From Picocystis sp. L7 (taxonomy: Eukaryota; Chlorophyta; Picocystophyceae; Picocystales; Picocystaceae): a stretch of DNA of 64,000 nt. The position numbers and the translations under genes are program-made. The stretch spans positions 186,001 to 250,000 of the forward strand of contig QXJR01000028.1 in NCBI GenBank assembly GCA_020975725.1, written 5' to 3'. A model generated the notes under the pieces. It saw only the letters and a program-made list of their open reading frames with translations, was not told the origin of the DNA and did not search any database. Below, piece by piece: positions 20,121 to 29,810 of the stretch (position 1 is its first letter; every line of letters begins with the position of its first letter).

Positions 20121-22283
20121 TCACGTAGATCCGCGAGCAAGTTCGCCATCTTCGTCGCGCTGGCACTCCCGTCTCCTGAGGTACGTCGCAGCCGTGCGCC
20201 AAGTTAGTTTGCGACCGTTGCGAGACGCGTTTGGTACGAGTGCTTGGACGTGTTGATAGATCTCGTCTGCACGATCTGCGGACACGACCGACCGTCCGTC
20301 CCATTCTCCTCGACGTTTAGCCTCCGACACGAGGCGACTCATGAGGTAATGCAGGTCCGCGAGGTGTGGTCGTTGCTCTCTACGCACGTGAGCTGACGTG
20401 AGACGCATCCATGGAAGGTCGCCTGAGATGTAGGACACGAATGCCTGGCGCACTGTCACCTTCGTGGGCAAGTCGACCGATGAAGCTGGCAATCGGAGCA
20501 GACCGAGCATTGCATTGGAATCACGTGCCTCCACCGTTGCTGTTGGTTGTTGCATCTGGACAGCATCCTCGATTCTCTGCATCAGCGGAGTGACCAAGTC
20601 ACTCACCACACTGCGGATGGTGGCAGGTGTGATGTTACCGCACTCAAAGTCCCTTTCTTGCATGCACTGAAGAAGGACATCACGGATGTCCTCCTTCAGT
20701 GTGTTCAACTTGGATGTCGCTTTCTCACAGTGGCTGAGGATGTGAACGTTCATTGGTATACCTGTAGGACTGAGGTCATTTCCACATCGGTCATGTGTTG
20801 ACTCGGCACTCACAAACTCTGCAATGCATGACCTTGAGCTGTCCCTCCATAAGGGAATGCTTCGGAGAGGGTGGTTGCCTGGGAGGTTGTCATGGATCCA
20901 CTTCTCATGGTACAGCAAGTTTGCAAGTAGATGCTCCAGCACTATATCCAAAGCATTGGTTTTCCCGAATGCAGCAAATGTCAAGCGAGCAAGCCTACTT
21001 GCGATAGTCATATCCACTCCAGGGATGAAATGCGGGGGTAGTTGAGCAAACTTTGAGCCACTTGAGGGTGCATGACCTGCCACAATCCTTCCAATATATT
21101 GATCACCTGCTGATTCATACCTCAAGTATGTACCGAGAACTTTGCCGGTATCCCATCCGGCTCGGTTACAAATGCTCATCATGGACGGCCCATCAGTAAT
21201 CCCTGATGTGACATATGTACTTGCGCCTTTTCTATTGGAATGAGTGCCAATATCACTTGGATCCAACCCATAACATTGCAATATTTCTCTGTTTTTCACC
21301 TTGAAGCGCTCCATGTGAGCCGAGTGAGCAGCGTAAATGTTGGCATGGGGGAAGATTGCATTGTTTTCCTTCCCCACCTCAAAGCATGCCAAGTATGCTG
21401 CCAAACAAAACAACGGGCATATTTCAGGGGTTGAAGGATTAGAATACACATGCTTAGGAAACCTTCCTTGCTTCTCACCATCCTGATCATTTTTCTGGTG
21501 CGGTATATAGACCCTCAACCCATCATTCTCCCATTGGAGGTGGGAGAGGCAAAGCCCACATGTACTATGAGCGCGTGCGGCCAAGTTCCACGAAAAGACA
21601 TGAATTAGCAAGGCACCCAATACACCTTCCACAAGGAGCTTCTTCGAGATTGCACAATACAACTGATATGGAAGGGCCATTTTGCCTCTTTCATGGGTAG
21701 AGTTTGGGTCTACTCCTCTTTCTTGGGCCGAAACTCTTCTCAATGCGTTCATGTATTCGCTCACTTGCTCATCAAACCATTCGGGCAAGGGGACATTTGC
21801 ATGGCGATAGAGGTGTTTCAAGGCACTCCTATAGTTCCCATACGTCCGCAAGTAAGTCTCACGACCATTGAAGTCCCTTTTCCTTTGTTGTGCCAAAAAC
21901 ATCGCCCAAGCATTGAAGTGCAAGCACTCCAAATTGACTTTACCGACAAGCATAGTGTGGTTCAACTCCTCACAACTCGACAACGTATCTTTTATCGCAG
22001 CGAGACGATCCTTCTCATCCAAGAGTTGAAGAGAGGTCCTCCAAGTTTCTGTTATGAGTCCCCCACTTTGCAAAGATGGTAGATTTTCATAGTTGGCAAA
22101 GGCCCATGCCACAAAACGCTTGTTCATTCCTAGGTAAGCTTTCCGTGTCTTCTCGGACTTGCTATTCCGTTGTATCTCCCTCACGAGTGATGGTTGAAGG
22201 TGCTCCGAACCTCGGCCATGAAGCTCCGAACGTGGCGTTGGTTCCTCCGAAGGCGGAGGCTCGAACGGGCCCGTGGATGCCAT
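20121..22283 (-). CDS. Crypton-type tyrosine recombinase, copy 3
   Basis: The translated protein is identical to copies 1 and 2 (720 aa). This copy is nearest to SND3 and is transcribed away from it; its 5' flank runs into the purine-rich SND3 promoter. Confidence 0.8.
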   Translation of the reverse strand: MASTGPFEPPPSEEPTPRSELHGRGSEHLQPSLVREIQRNSKSEKTRKAYLGMNKRFVAWAFANYENLPSLQSGGLITETWRTSLQLLDEKDRLAAIKDTLSSCEELNHTMLVGKVNLECLHFNAWAMFLAQQRKRDFNGRETYLRTYGNYRSALKHLYRHANVPLPEWFDEQVSEYMNALRRVSAQERGVDPNSTHERGKMALPYQLYCAISKKLLVEGVLGALLIHVFSWNLAARAHSTCGLCLSHLQWENDGLRVYIPHQKNDQDGEKQGRFPKHVYSNPSTPEICPLFCLAAYLACFEVGKENNAIFPHANIYAAHSAHMERFKVKNREILQCYGLDPSDIGTHSNRKGASTYVTSGITDGPSMMSICNRAGWDTGKVLGTYLRYESAGDQYIGRIVAGHAPSSGSKFAQLPPHFIPGVDMTIASRLARLTFAAFGKTNALDIVLEHLLANLLYHEKWIHDNLPGNHPLRSIPLWRDSSRSCIAEFVSAESTHDRCGNDLSPTGIPMNVHILSHCEKATSKLNTLKEDIRDVLLQCMQERDFECGNITPATIRSVVSDLVTPLMQRIEDAVQMQQPTATVEARDSNAMLGLLRLPASSVDLPTKVTVRQAFVSYISGDLPWMRLTSAHVRREQRPHLADLHYLMSRLVSEAKRRGEWDGRSVVSADRADEIYQHVQALVPNASRNGRKLTWRTAATYLRRRECQRDEDGELARGST

Positions 22284-22573
22284 CGCCAACTAACATTTCA
22301 ACCCTCGATCGGATCGATCCATCGATATCCATCCGATCCACCATTGAGATCTTTCCCTCATTCGATCGGTATCTTTTTTTGTAAGGATCTCGTTACAAAA
22401 AGTTGAGCCATCGATCGATGGAAAAACGGACAATAGGAAAGGAGGTCGTTTCGATAGGGAAAACGGGGCGGGATCCATCCACTCGTGAATCAACTTTTTA
22501 TAACGAATCGTTACAAAAACGGTCCATTCGATAGGGGATTTTGGAATCCGGGTTACAAAATGTTGGGAGAAAG

Positions 22574-22685
22574 AGGGATGCAGAGAGGGAGGGGGAGAGG
22601 GACAGGGGGAGAGAGGGAGAGGGATGGAGAGGGAGGGGGAGAGGGGGAGAGGGGGAGAGGGAAAGAGGGGGAGGGATCGAGTGGT
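22574..22685 (+). repeat. purine-rich GGGAGA tract in the SND3 promoter
   Basis: About 110 bp are almost pure GA, in short GGGAGA-like units. Similar GA-rich sequence precedes the array at 14668-14712, so the recombinase element entered what was one purine tract. Confidence 0.6.
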
Positions 22686-22753
22686 GGAGGGACAAGGACG
22701 AAGGTTTGGAACGGGATCGCACGTCCGCATCGCAGGAGGCGCATTCGAACACC

Positions 22754-23332
22754 ATGCAGCTCCGCCTGTTCGCGGCACCCGCGATCATGATGGGCCTACG
22801 TGCCCTGAAGATCGATCTCAAGGAACACGTGATGGTCACGTGGGTCGCACTGGTCGTCGGCGTGGCCCTCTCCTTGGGCGTCTGCCTCGCCATCTACGCA
22901 CGCGTGGCGCGATTGCGAAACGCTGAGGTCGCCAACAGCGCACCCAAGAGCGTCAAGGTCGGCAAGGGTGAAGCAGAAGAACAGATCACGCCCGGAGAAC
23001 ACGACGCGAGGTCACTCAAGAAACTCGTGACGGGTGTGTTCACCGGTTGTGCCTTCGCCGTCGCACTCGGACACTTCTTCAAAGTGCAACAACCCATCCT
23101 CTTGCAAGCCTTCATGCAGCCCATCACAGTGCTCACCCATCCGCTCTTCAAGCTTCACGTGAGAGGGAAGGCTGCGGAAGGAGACCTCGCCAGGCCGTTC
23201 AAGGAAGACGCCAATCCTTTCGAGAGCCTGACCAAACCAGCCGAACCTGAACCGCAGACGGCGCCGGCCGTGGAACAAAACAACGGCGAAGGTTCCGAAA
23301 CCAAGGACGAAGCAGAGAAGAAAGACGATTGA
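22754..23332 (+). CDS. SND3/PHO88-family ER targeting membrane protein
   Basis: A 192-aa protein. In yeast, Pho88/Snd3 is an ER membrane protein of the SRP-independent targeting route. An N-terminal hydrophobic helix (about 27-48) is followed by a charged loop, a second hydrophobic segment (VTGVFTGCAFAVALGHF), then the family-typical stretch QPILLQAF, FKLHVRGKAAEGDLARPF and NPFESL. The C terminus is acidic and low complexity. Length fits the family (about 180-190 aa). I chose the ATG at 22754; the frame is open upstream through the GA-rich repeat, which is not coding. Confidence 0.7.
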   Translation: MQLRLFAAPAIMMGLRALKIDLKEHVMVTWVALVVGVALSLGVCLAIYARVARLRNAEVANSAPKSVKVGKGEAEEQITPGEHDARSLKKLVTGVFTGCAFAVALGHFFKVQQPILLQAFMQPITVLTHPLFKLHVRGKAAEGDLARPFKEDANPFESLTKPAEPEPQTAPAVEQNNGEGSETKDEAEKKDD

Positions 23333-23555
23333 AGCTACGTCGCGGACGTTCGGACGAAACCACCGTTCCCTGCGAAGGCTTCCGGTACCCAAGAGTGTCC
23401 TGAGGAGACAAGACCCGCTCTCGCACGAAATGGAGAGCACGTCCAGCGAAGAAGCGACCGGCGTTTTTTGCTGTTGAGTAATTGGCTCGTCCGTTCAAAT
23501 GGAATCGAAGGTGAACGGTGCGGTTCAACGAGCACGACGTTCAGTAATCTGCTGG

Positions 23556-23561
23556 AATAAA
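23556..23561 (+). terminator. AATAAA poly(A) signal of SND3
   Basis: AATAAA lies 224 bp after the SND3 stop. A minus-strand AATAAA at 23570-23575, only 9 bp away, would serve the convergent small basic gene. Confidence 0.5.
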
Positions 23562-23693
23562 CGCTTGCTTTTATTACTCGTGGCGACGCACGTGAGTGTG
23601 CGCTATCTGCGTTTCACGTTCCGATGCGAACTTGAACCACGCAATATTTGACATCCCTACCCATTGCGCATCCCGTACGTACGCCGACGAGAC

Positions 23694-23909
23694 TCACTTG
23701 GGCAGTCGTCCGTGGTTCTTCTTCTGCAGACGTTTCTTCGCCGCCGTCAACTGCTTCCCTTTCTTCCCACGAAGCGCCGTCGCTCCCGCGGCCTTGACCG
23801 CCGTGATGGCCTTCCACTTGGTGTACTTGGTCTTCTTGCTCTTTCCCGTCTTCATCCCAGGCACGCGACCCTGCGCGAAGCTCCTCGCAGGCCGCCGACG
23901 TCCGCCCAT
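23694..23909 (-). CDS. small Lys/Arg-rich protein, unknown
   Basis: A 71-aa protein from the ATG at 23909, extremely basic (MGGRRRPARSF... and KKRLQKKNHGRLPK at the end), with an alanine-rich centre. It has no membrane segment and no family I recognise; composition suggests a nucleolar, ribosomal or organellar-ribosome factor, but that is a guess. A longer frame with an ATG at 24008 gives 104 aa. Support for a real gene is the AATAAA at 23570-23575, 118 bp past the stop, and the position directly downstream of the P450 poly(A) signal. Confidence 0.45.
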   Translation of the reverse strand: MGGRRRPARSFAQGRVPGMKTGKSKKTKYTKWKAITAVKAAGATALRGKKGKQLTAAKKRLQKKNHGRLPK

Positions 23910-24079
23910 CGCGCCGCCGCACCGTCGGTCGACGGTTTTGACTCCAATCTCCACTGGAGGGTGCATCCACTCCCTTTCCAGAGGGGACACAGGGAACCAC
24001 CCATCCATCTGATGCAGCTGAACATGGCCATGTGCATGGAAGGGAAGAGCGGGGGGACGGAATGGGAACTCACGGATGC

Positions 24080-24085
24080 TTTATT
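24080..24085 (-). terminator. AATAAA poly(A) signal of the P450 gene
   Basis: Minus-strand AATAAA 17 bp past the P450 stop codon. Confidence 0.5.
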
Positions 24086-24102
24086 TCAAGGAGGGGCCGT
24101 CC

Positions 24103-25671
24103 TCAGGTCACGAAAACTGGCATGCCGTTCTCGGGACCGACCGGAACAATCCAAGGGTGCGGTTGAACCACTTCCTTGTGGGCAGGGGTGAAATTAAATC
24201 TAGCCGCCAGTTGAGCCAATACCACGCTCGCCTCCCTTAAAGCCAAGTGCTGGCCTAAACAATTGCGTGGGCCTTGAATGAATGGAACAAAACTGAAGGG
24301 ATCAACAAGTGCTTGCTGAAAACGTTCCGGCCGAAACTCCGTCGGGTCCGGCCAATACTGCTCCAGGTTATGGGTAGCCTGTAGAAGACAGATGATGTGT
24401 GTGCCTTTGGGTATCCTGTACCCACACAAGTCCGTGTCCATAGTGCAGAGCCTGGTGACGGCAGGCACCACGCTATACTTGCGAAGAGTCTCCTTCAAAA
24501 CACAAAGTGTGTAGTCAAGACCACCTTCCACTCGCACGGCCTCGTCGATGGAAGCAAGCTCCTCCTCAGAAGCTCCATCTTGCGTTGCTGGGGCGCTGCT
24601 CAGGCCCACAGCTTTCGCCTCTTCCCTGACCCTCTGCAACTTTTCTGGATCGTAGGCAAGCTGATAAAGGGCCCAGGTAAGCATGGCGGAGGACGTCTCA
24701 TGGCCCGCCAGCACAAACGTCTTCAATTCATAGCTCAGCTGTTTCTCTACTTCGGTGCTCCATTCTTCCCCAAGGTGATCCAGTACCCTGTCTAAAATAT
24801 CAAACTTCCGTGCTGCCGCTGCTTTCCCATGTCGCTTGATTTCCTGCTCCCTCAGCTGGCGCCTTTTACGTATCAGCCCTACGATGTACTTGTCGAGAGC
24901 GGTGACATTCCTGCTGAATTCTACCCGAGTCCAGGATGGCAGGTACATGCGCCAAGGTCGCAGCACCCGCTTGTTTGCTTCTTCCATGATAGGCAAGTAA
25001 AGCTCCGGGAAGACTTCGTCACATTCCTGGGGTGTGAGTCCCATCAGTGCCTCTCCGATCACCTGCAGGGCGAGTCTCCGGAACAACTCCTCCAGGTCGA
25101 CCGTCTCCTTGGTGTTGCGTATTTTTTCGAGTTGGAGGCTGAATCGATCGACGGCTCTCTTGGCCATCCCCACGATTTCCTCCAAGATATCGATGCGGAA
25201 CACCGTCGACACCAGCAGCCTTTGCTTCCTCCAGAGTTCTCCTTCGCTCGTCACCAGTCCGGTTCCCAGCAAGGGTAGGAAAGGCTTGTACGTGAACGTC
25301 ATATCCTTGGTGTAGGCGCGGATGTTGCTCTGCCAGATGCTCTTGAGGAACCTTGGTTCCGCCACTACGACGAATTGTTCGCCGAAGATGTTGAAACGGA
25401 TGATGGGCGATATCTCGAGTACCCATTTGGCGAAGAGGTCCCATGGGGTCTGTCTCATCAGCGTGATACCGTGTCCTAGGATCGGTATGCCACCAGGTGC
25501 CTTTGGGATGTCCTTGAGCTTGCGTCTGCGCGTCGCGGAACCCACAAAGTGCGCTGCGACGGCGTAGGAGGCCGTCAACACCAGGCCCAGGACGAGCAGC
25601 AGCGCGGCTGCAGCCGTTGGACGTTCCTGCACGTCCTTCCACGCCTCCATCGCGATCGTTCGTGCGGCCAT
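24103..25671 (-). CDS. cytochrome P450 monooxygenase
   Basis: A 522-aa protein. An N-terminal membrane anchor (about 14-40) is followed by the proline hinge KAPGGIPILGHG. The I-helix oxygen-activation motif is AGHETSS (near 316), the K-helix ExxR is in KETLRKY (near 393), then the PERF-type segment FRPERF, and the heme-binding loop FIQGPRNCLGQ (Cys near 470). All catalytic motifs are intact. Sequence flavour fits the plant CYP72/CYP4-like clans, but I cannot assign a family or substrate. I chose the ATG at 25671, which puts the anchor about 14 residues in; the frame is open 38 codons further upstream. It is divergent to RecX across about 700 bp. Confidence 0.88.
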   Translation of the reverse strand: MAARTIAMEAWKDVQERPTAAAALLLVLGLVLTASYAVAAHFVGSATRRRKLKDIPKAPGGIPILGHGITLMRQTPWDLFAKWVLEISPIIRFNIFGEQFVVVAEPRFLKSIWQSNIRAYTKDMTFTYKPFLPLLGTGLVTSEGELWRKQRLLVSTVFRIDILEEIVGMAKRAVDRFSLQLEKIRNTKETVDLEELFRRLALQVIGEALMGLTPQECDEVFPELYLPIMEEANKRVLRPWRMYLPSWTRVEFSRNVTALDKYIVGLIRKRRQLREQEIKRHGKAAAARKFDILDRVLDHLGEEWSTEVEKQLSYELKTFVLAGHETSSAMLTWALYQLAYDPEKLQRVREEAKAVGLSSAPATQDGASEEELASIDEAVRVEGGLDYTLCVLKETLRKYSVVPAVTRLCTMDTDLCGYRIPKGTHIICLLQATHNLEQYWPDPTEFRPERFQQALVDPFSFVPFIQGPRNCLGQHLALREASVVLAQLAARFNFTPAHKEVVQPHPWIVPVGPENGMPVFVT

Positions 25672-26379
25672 GGCGCGCGTTTCCGTCCACAAACAGGCGC
25701 CGAAGCGGTGTGAGACGATGGCGACGAGGCGGTGGCGACACCGAAGCTCCACCACCTCCCCTTTTCTCTCCGGACGATTTCCCATGACCCGACGAGGATG
25801 TCTCCGGCAACCACCGCCGAAACCACCTCCATCCTCTGCGGCATGGGATGGTCCTCCGGTTTCGTCCCTTCCCGGCGGGGGGTCTCGATCCCACGCCCTT
25901 AAGCGGGTCCGCTTCTGTGCGCTGTCCCTCCTCCTAGGGAGGGATCGAGGCTCCCCTCGGGCGGTCCTTCAGGGTCCCTGGGTGTGTGGTTCGTGAGGGG
26001 AGACAGCTGGACAAGACCAGCCAGGATGGGAGGTGGAGAGCAACCAAGCGCGGCATTTGCGTGCATGGTAGACGTCGTAGCAAGTGGCAGATCCCACCAG
26101 AACGGGAGGGAGAAGGACATGGGGGAGGATGGAAGCCGCACGGAGACGAACCCAAGGCAGAAGCACCGATGCAAAGCGATGTTGGGTGTCGCGTACCCAG
26201 GGCACACCCCCTCCCCTCTTCACAACCCGTTCACAACCTAGTTTCTCGCACGCCTCCGAACCCCCGCCCTCCCTTCGACCGAGGATCCCTCCGAAAGGGC
26301 GGATGGTTCCCTTTCGAAAGGCGCTCTTCTTCCCTTTCGAACCCGGGGATCGTCGGGTTCGTTCTTCCGATGGAATCGG
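25672..26379. other. intergenic, divergent promoter region of P450 and RecX
   Basis: No gene seen. The part near RecX (26280-26350) repeats short palindromic CTTTCGAAAGG-like words, also found upstream of other genes here (29632-29665, 55010-55025). A 386-codon frame across this stretch overlaps RecX out of frame and has no recognisable domain. Confidence 0.4.
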
Positions 26380-27135
26380 ATGGGGATCCGGTGGTGTCGG
26401 AAACGCATCGGATCCGCCATAGCCACGAACGCGCGCATCCGCGTCCTCGCACGTGTCTCGAAGGCGCCAAAGTTGGACTGGAATCAGCAAGGGAACATGA
26501 GGATCGTCGCACGTGGACTCTTGAACCGTCCGAGGACGAGGTCCGTGCGCTTGCAAGGCGCAAGGACGTGGTCGAGCGAAGGCGAGGATGGAGACGACGC
26601 AAAGCGGTCCGTTTCACCGCGAAGGGACTCGTCTCGGTCTCGAAAAGGGACGAAGACGAATCAGGTGGATCGTGCGACGACGTCTGCGGTCCGAAGTCTG
26701 GCCTACCGCATGCACACGCGCGTGGAATTGCTCCAGAAGCTGTCCTCGAAGGGGTTCGACGAGGAAGCGGTGGAAGCGGCCATGGCACACGTGATGGAAT
26801 TGGGATACCAGAACGACGTGGAGTACGCCGAAGCCTTCACCAGGCACAAGTGGCGCACTGGAAAGTGGTCTCCGACACGCATCCAATCCGCACTCCAACA
26901 GAAAGGTCTGCTGGAAAGGGATGCGCACTTGGGCGTGACCAGTGTGTTTCAAGAAGGGAAGATACGTGGAGACGAACACCTCGAAGATCTTGTGCGAAGT
27001 GCGCGAAAACGCGTCGAATTCAACCGCGACGTGGATCGAACGTCCCAGAGGAGACGACTCGTGGCGTGGCTGCAGCGACGTGGACACGAATGGAGCACCG
27101 TCGCGTCCGTGCTACGTGCCGTGGACCTCTATTGA
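26380..27135 (+). CDS. RECX: RecX-family regulatory protein, probably plastid-targeted
   Basis: A 251-aa protein. Residues about 100-250 are a RecX fold of three-helix repeats: RSLAYRMHTRVELLQKL, SSKGFDEEAVEAAM, MELGYQNDVEYAEAFTRHK, and a terminal repeat with QRRRLVAWLQRRGHEW. RecX inhibits RecA filaments in bacteria; in plants and algae it is inherited with the plastid, whose RecA it should modulate. The first about 95 residues are basic and serine-rich, as in a transit peptide. The first ATG (26380) is used. It converges on the hydroxyacyl-CoA dehydrogenase after a long gap. Confidence 0.8.
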   Translation: MGIRWCRKRIGSAIATNARIRVLARVSKAPKLDWNQQGNMRIVARGLLNRPRTRSVRLQGARTWSSEGEDGDDAKRSVSPRRDSSRSRKGTKTNQVDRATTSAVRSLAYRMHTRVELLQKLSSKGFDEEAVEAAMAHVMELGYQNDVEYAEAFTRHKWRTGKWSPTRIQSALQQKGLLERDAHLGVTSVFQEGKIRGDEHLEDLVRSARKRVEFNRDVDRTSQRRRLVAWLQRRGHEWSTVASVLRAVDLY

Positions 27136-28601
27136 CACCTGCATGAGATGCATTCACAACACCGCACATCGAATGTGGATACAACACGCACACTGTTCAC
27201 CTGTTACGATTTGCAGGGCTTGGTTCGGTGGAAGGTCCGCCTGCACGGCTCGCCGAACTCCGACACGCTTGGCACGATCCGACGCCGTGCTTTGCGTTGC
27301 ATTCGCTTCGTCGACGCTGCACCGTTTCGTTCTGCATCATCCACTCGGCCATCTCCTTGGACTGCGTCAATAGTGCCTTTCCTCGTCTAGAGCCATCTTC
27401 ATTCTCGGGATGTGATGGTGGACAAGCCGGGCAGCTGGCAGCCATTGGCACGAGTTGGACACAACCGACCCGCGAAAGAACCCAGACCACGATCTTGCAA
27501 GGGCAGCGGGGATCCTGTCGGCTCATTTAACTGCACCCGGCCAAGGCTGAATGGATGCAAGGCAGAAACAAAAGGAAATTGGCCATCCTGCTGGAATTTT
27601 CAAAGCGCATGATGGTCCGAAGTTGGTAGGGAAGCTGGGCAATCTGATCTCCAGGACCAAATGTACTTGCTCTGGCGAATAATTTTAAGTACACTCTTGA
27701 TTCAAGCTTACATCTGCTCTCTGCCGAGTGTGTCCGGGCTCCCAAGCAGGTTATGGACTGTGGAGTGTGGTAGATGCTGAGCAAAAATGTCTGGGCTGTC
27801 CACGAAAATGACACACATGTTGAAAACAACCCAAGCGTCAATGTAAAGGAAAGATGCCGGCTAGCCGGCCCATTTCCTGGTCCCACTTCTTCCTTGCATT
27901 GAATCTGGGATACATGAAATATATCCAAGGGCATGGATAAACTGGTGGTGTTCTAATGATGTTTGCAGCACGTGATAAACAAATGTCTTACCAGCACGGT
28001 CGATCACCATCGCAGGTAGCTTTGTTATCAGACAGGGTATGGAGAGTGAGAGCCATGAGTATGGAAAGGTAAGCTCAGGAATGCTCTCTTGCTGGTGTGC
28101 AGAGATGCGCTTGGAATTTCGCTTGAATGCCGATTTTCAATTTTTGAAGTCTACCGGGTTGTTCACCAACACGCAGAAACCTAGCAAGATTTCGTTTTTG
28201 AACCGTGGCTTCGCTGTCAGGAGCGAATTCGCATGTGTAGGAGTCCATGGTCCACACTAGCAGACTCGAGCATACGCGTTTGGGGACATGGGGAGTAGAC
28301 CACCCAAGGCTGTAATGGTTTTTGTTTCCCATATTCGGTCAAGAGTGAAAGTGACTATGCAAGGAATCAAATCGGTAGCTTCAATGGAGCGTAGCAAGGG
28401 GAAAAGCAACGTTGATGCCCATAAAACGAAAGGACAGAAAAGGGAAAGCCCGAGCAAATTGTTCAACAATGCGTCGGAAACAAGCATTCGTGACATGTTT
28501 GGGTGAAAAAGGGTCAATCTCCACCCTTCCACGCTGTCTTGCAGAGCCTGCTTGCAATGCATTCTATCTAAATAATCAGCAATCATTCTCGTATCAGATC
28601 G
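27136..28601. other. long convergent intergenic stretch, no gene recognised
   Basis: This 1.47 kb between two 3' ends is more AT-rich than its surroundings. On the plus strand, 28039-28506 is one frame of about 156 codons broken by a single stop, with no family I recognise. No tRNA arms were noticed. Confidence 0.4.
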
Positions 28602-29498
28602 CTATTCTTTCCCTCCAGAAGTGAAATATGTGTAGACACCGCACCCAGTCTTTCTGCCCAGCTTCCCTGCATCCACGTACTGCACCAGCAAAGGACATGG
28701 TCTGTATTTACCATCCCCGGTGCCTTTGTGGATAGACTGCAAGGTGCTAAGGCATACGTCCAATCCAAGAAAATCTGCCAGGCTGAGTGGTCCAAGCGGT
28801 AAATTGGTTCCCAGGTGAAGGCCAAGGTCAATCTCCTCTGCTGAGCTGACTCCTTCCATGAGCACGAAGAAGGCTTCGTTGATCATGGGCATTAGGATTC
28901 TGTTGATGACGAATCCTGGACGATCAGCAGAAGTGCAGGTAACTTTTCCCATGCTCTCCACGAGCTCTTTCGCTGCGTGGTAGGTATCGTAGTCCGTCCC
29001 CATGCCCTTGGTGATCTCCACCAGCTTCACAACGGCGGGCGGATTCAGGAAGTGTACACCGAGCACTTTCTCGGGCCTCTTGGTCGCCCCAGCGATGCGC
29101 GTGATAGATAATGCACTAGTGTTCGTAGCCAGGATGGCATGTTTGGGGGTGATCCGGTCGAGCTTGTTGAAAATGGTTCGCTTCAAGTCCTCGTCTTCAC
29201 CGATGGCTTCGATGACGAAGTCTCGGTCGCCCATTTCTTTCAGGTGTGTGGTGACCCGTATGCGCCCGATTGTCTCCTGGGCTTGTTCATGGGTGATCGC
29301 TTCCTTCTCCACGAATCGTTCGAGCGATTCACGGATCGTCTGCAACCCGTTTGCGAGTGCTTGTTCCGTCTTGTCCACCATCAACACCTCCAGCTTGGCG
29401 GCCGCGGCCACCTGGGCGATCCCGGATCCCATCTGGCCGGCACCCACTACGCCCATCGCTCGTACCACGCGCGAGGCGACCTCCGGCGCTCCTTTCAT
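28602..29498 (-). CDS. 3-hydroxyacyl-CoA (3-hydroxybutyryl-CoA) dehydrogenase
   Basis: A 298-aa protein. The NAD-binding Rossmann motif GVVGAGQMGSGIAQ lies at about 16-29; FVIEAIGED and ILATNTSALSI follow; the catalytic His is in GVHFLNPP, with the partner segment DRPGFVINRIL; the C-terminal domain has GLHLGTNLPLGPL and a final GRKTGCGVY. This is the short bacterial-type HBDH architecture (about 285-300 aa) without an enoyl-CoA hydratase domain. It oxidises 3-hydroxyacyl-CoA with NAD+ in beta-oxidation or short-chain acyl metabolism. No PTS1 is visible (it ends SGGKE), and the N terminus is short, so compartment is open. I chose the ATG at 29498; the open frame upstream is low complexity. Confidence 0.88.
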   Translation of the reverse strand: MKGAPEVASRVVRAMGVVGAGQMGSGIAQVAAAAKLEVLMVDKTEQALANGLQTIRESLERFVEKEAITHEQAQETIGRIRVTTHLKEMGDRDFVIEAIGEDEDLKRTIFNKLDRITPKHAILATNTSALSITRIAGATKRPEKVLGVHFLNPPAVVKLVEITKGMGTDYDTYHAAKELVESMGKVTCTSADRPGFVINRILMPMINEAFFVLMEGVSSAEEIDLGLHLGTNLPLGPLSLADFLGLDVCLSTLQSIHKGTGDGKYRPCPLLVQYVDAGKLGRKTGCGVYTYFTSGGKE

Positions 29499-29810
29499 CT
29501 CGCTTTCGCGTCGCTTTCGCTCCGCTTCGGACGGCGACGGATCTCCGACACGGTGTTGCGACACGTCCCAACGACTCCAACGATCGCCCGGTCTACCTTC
29601 CTTTCGAACCTGGATCTGACCGGAACGCCTCCCGGTTCGAAAGGCAGATCCCGTCGGATCGAAAGGAGGGGGGAGATCGGAACCACCGGGTTGGGAGGGG
29701 GATCCTCCTCCCTCTCCTCCCATCCCCCTCTGAGAATAAACTCCCAGGGGTGGGTTTCTCGGGGGGGCGGGGAGGGGGGAACGAATGCCGACACGTAACC
29801 GACCTTTCGG
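29499..29810. other. intergenic, divergent promoter of HBDH and dipeptidase genes
   Basis: About 310 bp, rich in G-runs and TTCGAAAGG-like words; no gene seen. Confidence 0.4.

Larger units (their letters stand above)
14711..22573 (-). mobile_element. tandem array of three identical Crypton-like elements
   Basis: Three head-to-tail units of exactly 2,621 bp occupy 14711-17331, 17332-19952 and 19953-22573. Every open frame recurs with the same sequence at +2621 and +5242, and I found no difference by eye between copies. Each unit holds one tyrosine-recombinase gene and short non-coding ends with inverted 13-bp arms. Outer flanks are purine-rich on both sides; AGAGGG occurs at 14707-14712 and again at 22572-22577, while internal junctions read AAAGGG. 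Without the array the divergent promoter between the H4-fusion gene and SND3 would be about 480 bp. Confidence 0.85.

Noticed and set aside
14711-22573. Possible prophage or bacterial integrative element, suggested by an integrase-like gene
   Set aside because: Each unit has only the recombinase, with protist Crypton-like sequence; no structural, replication or conjugation genes.
25986-27146. 386-codon plus-strand frame over RecX
   Set aside because: It is in another frame than the RecX domain and is Arg/Gly-rich by composition only.
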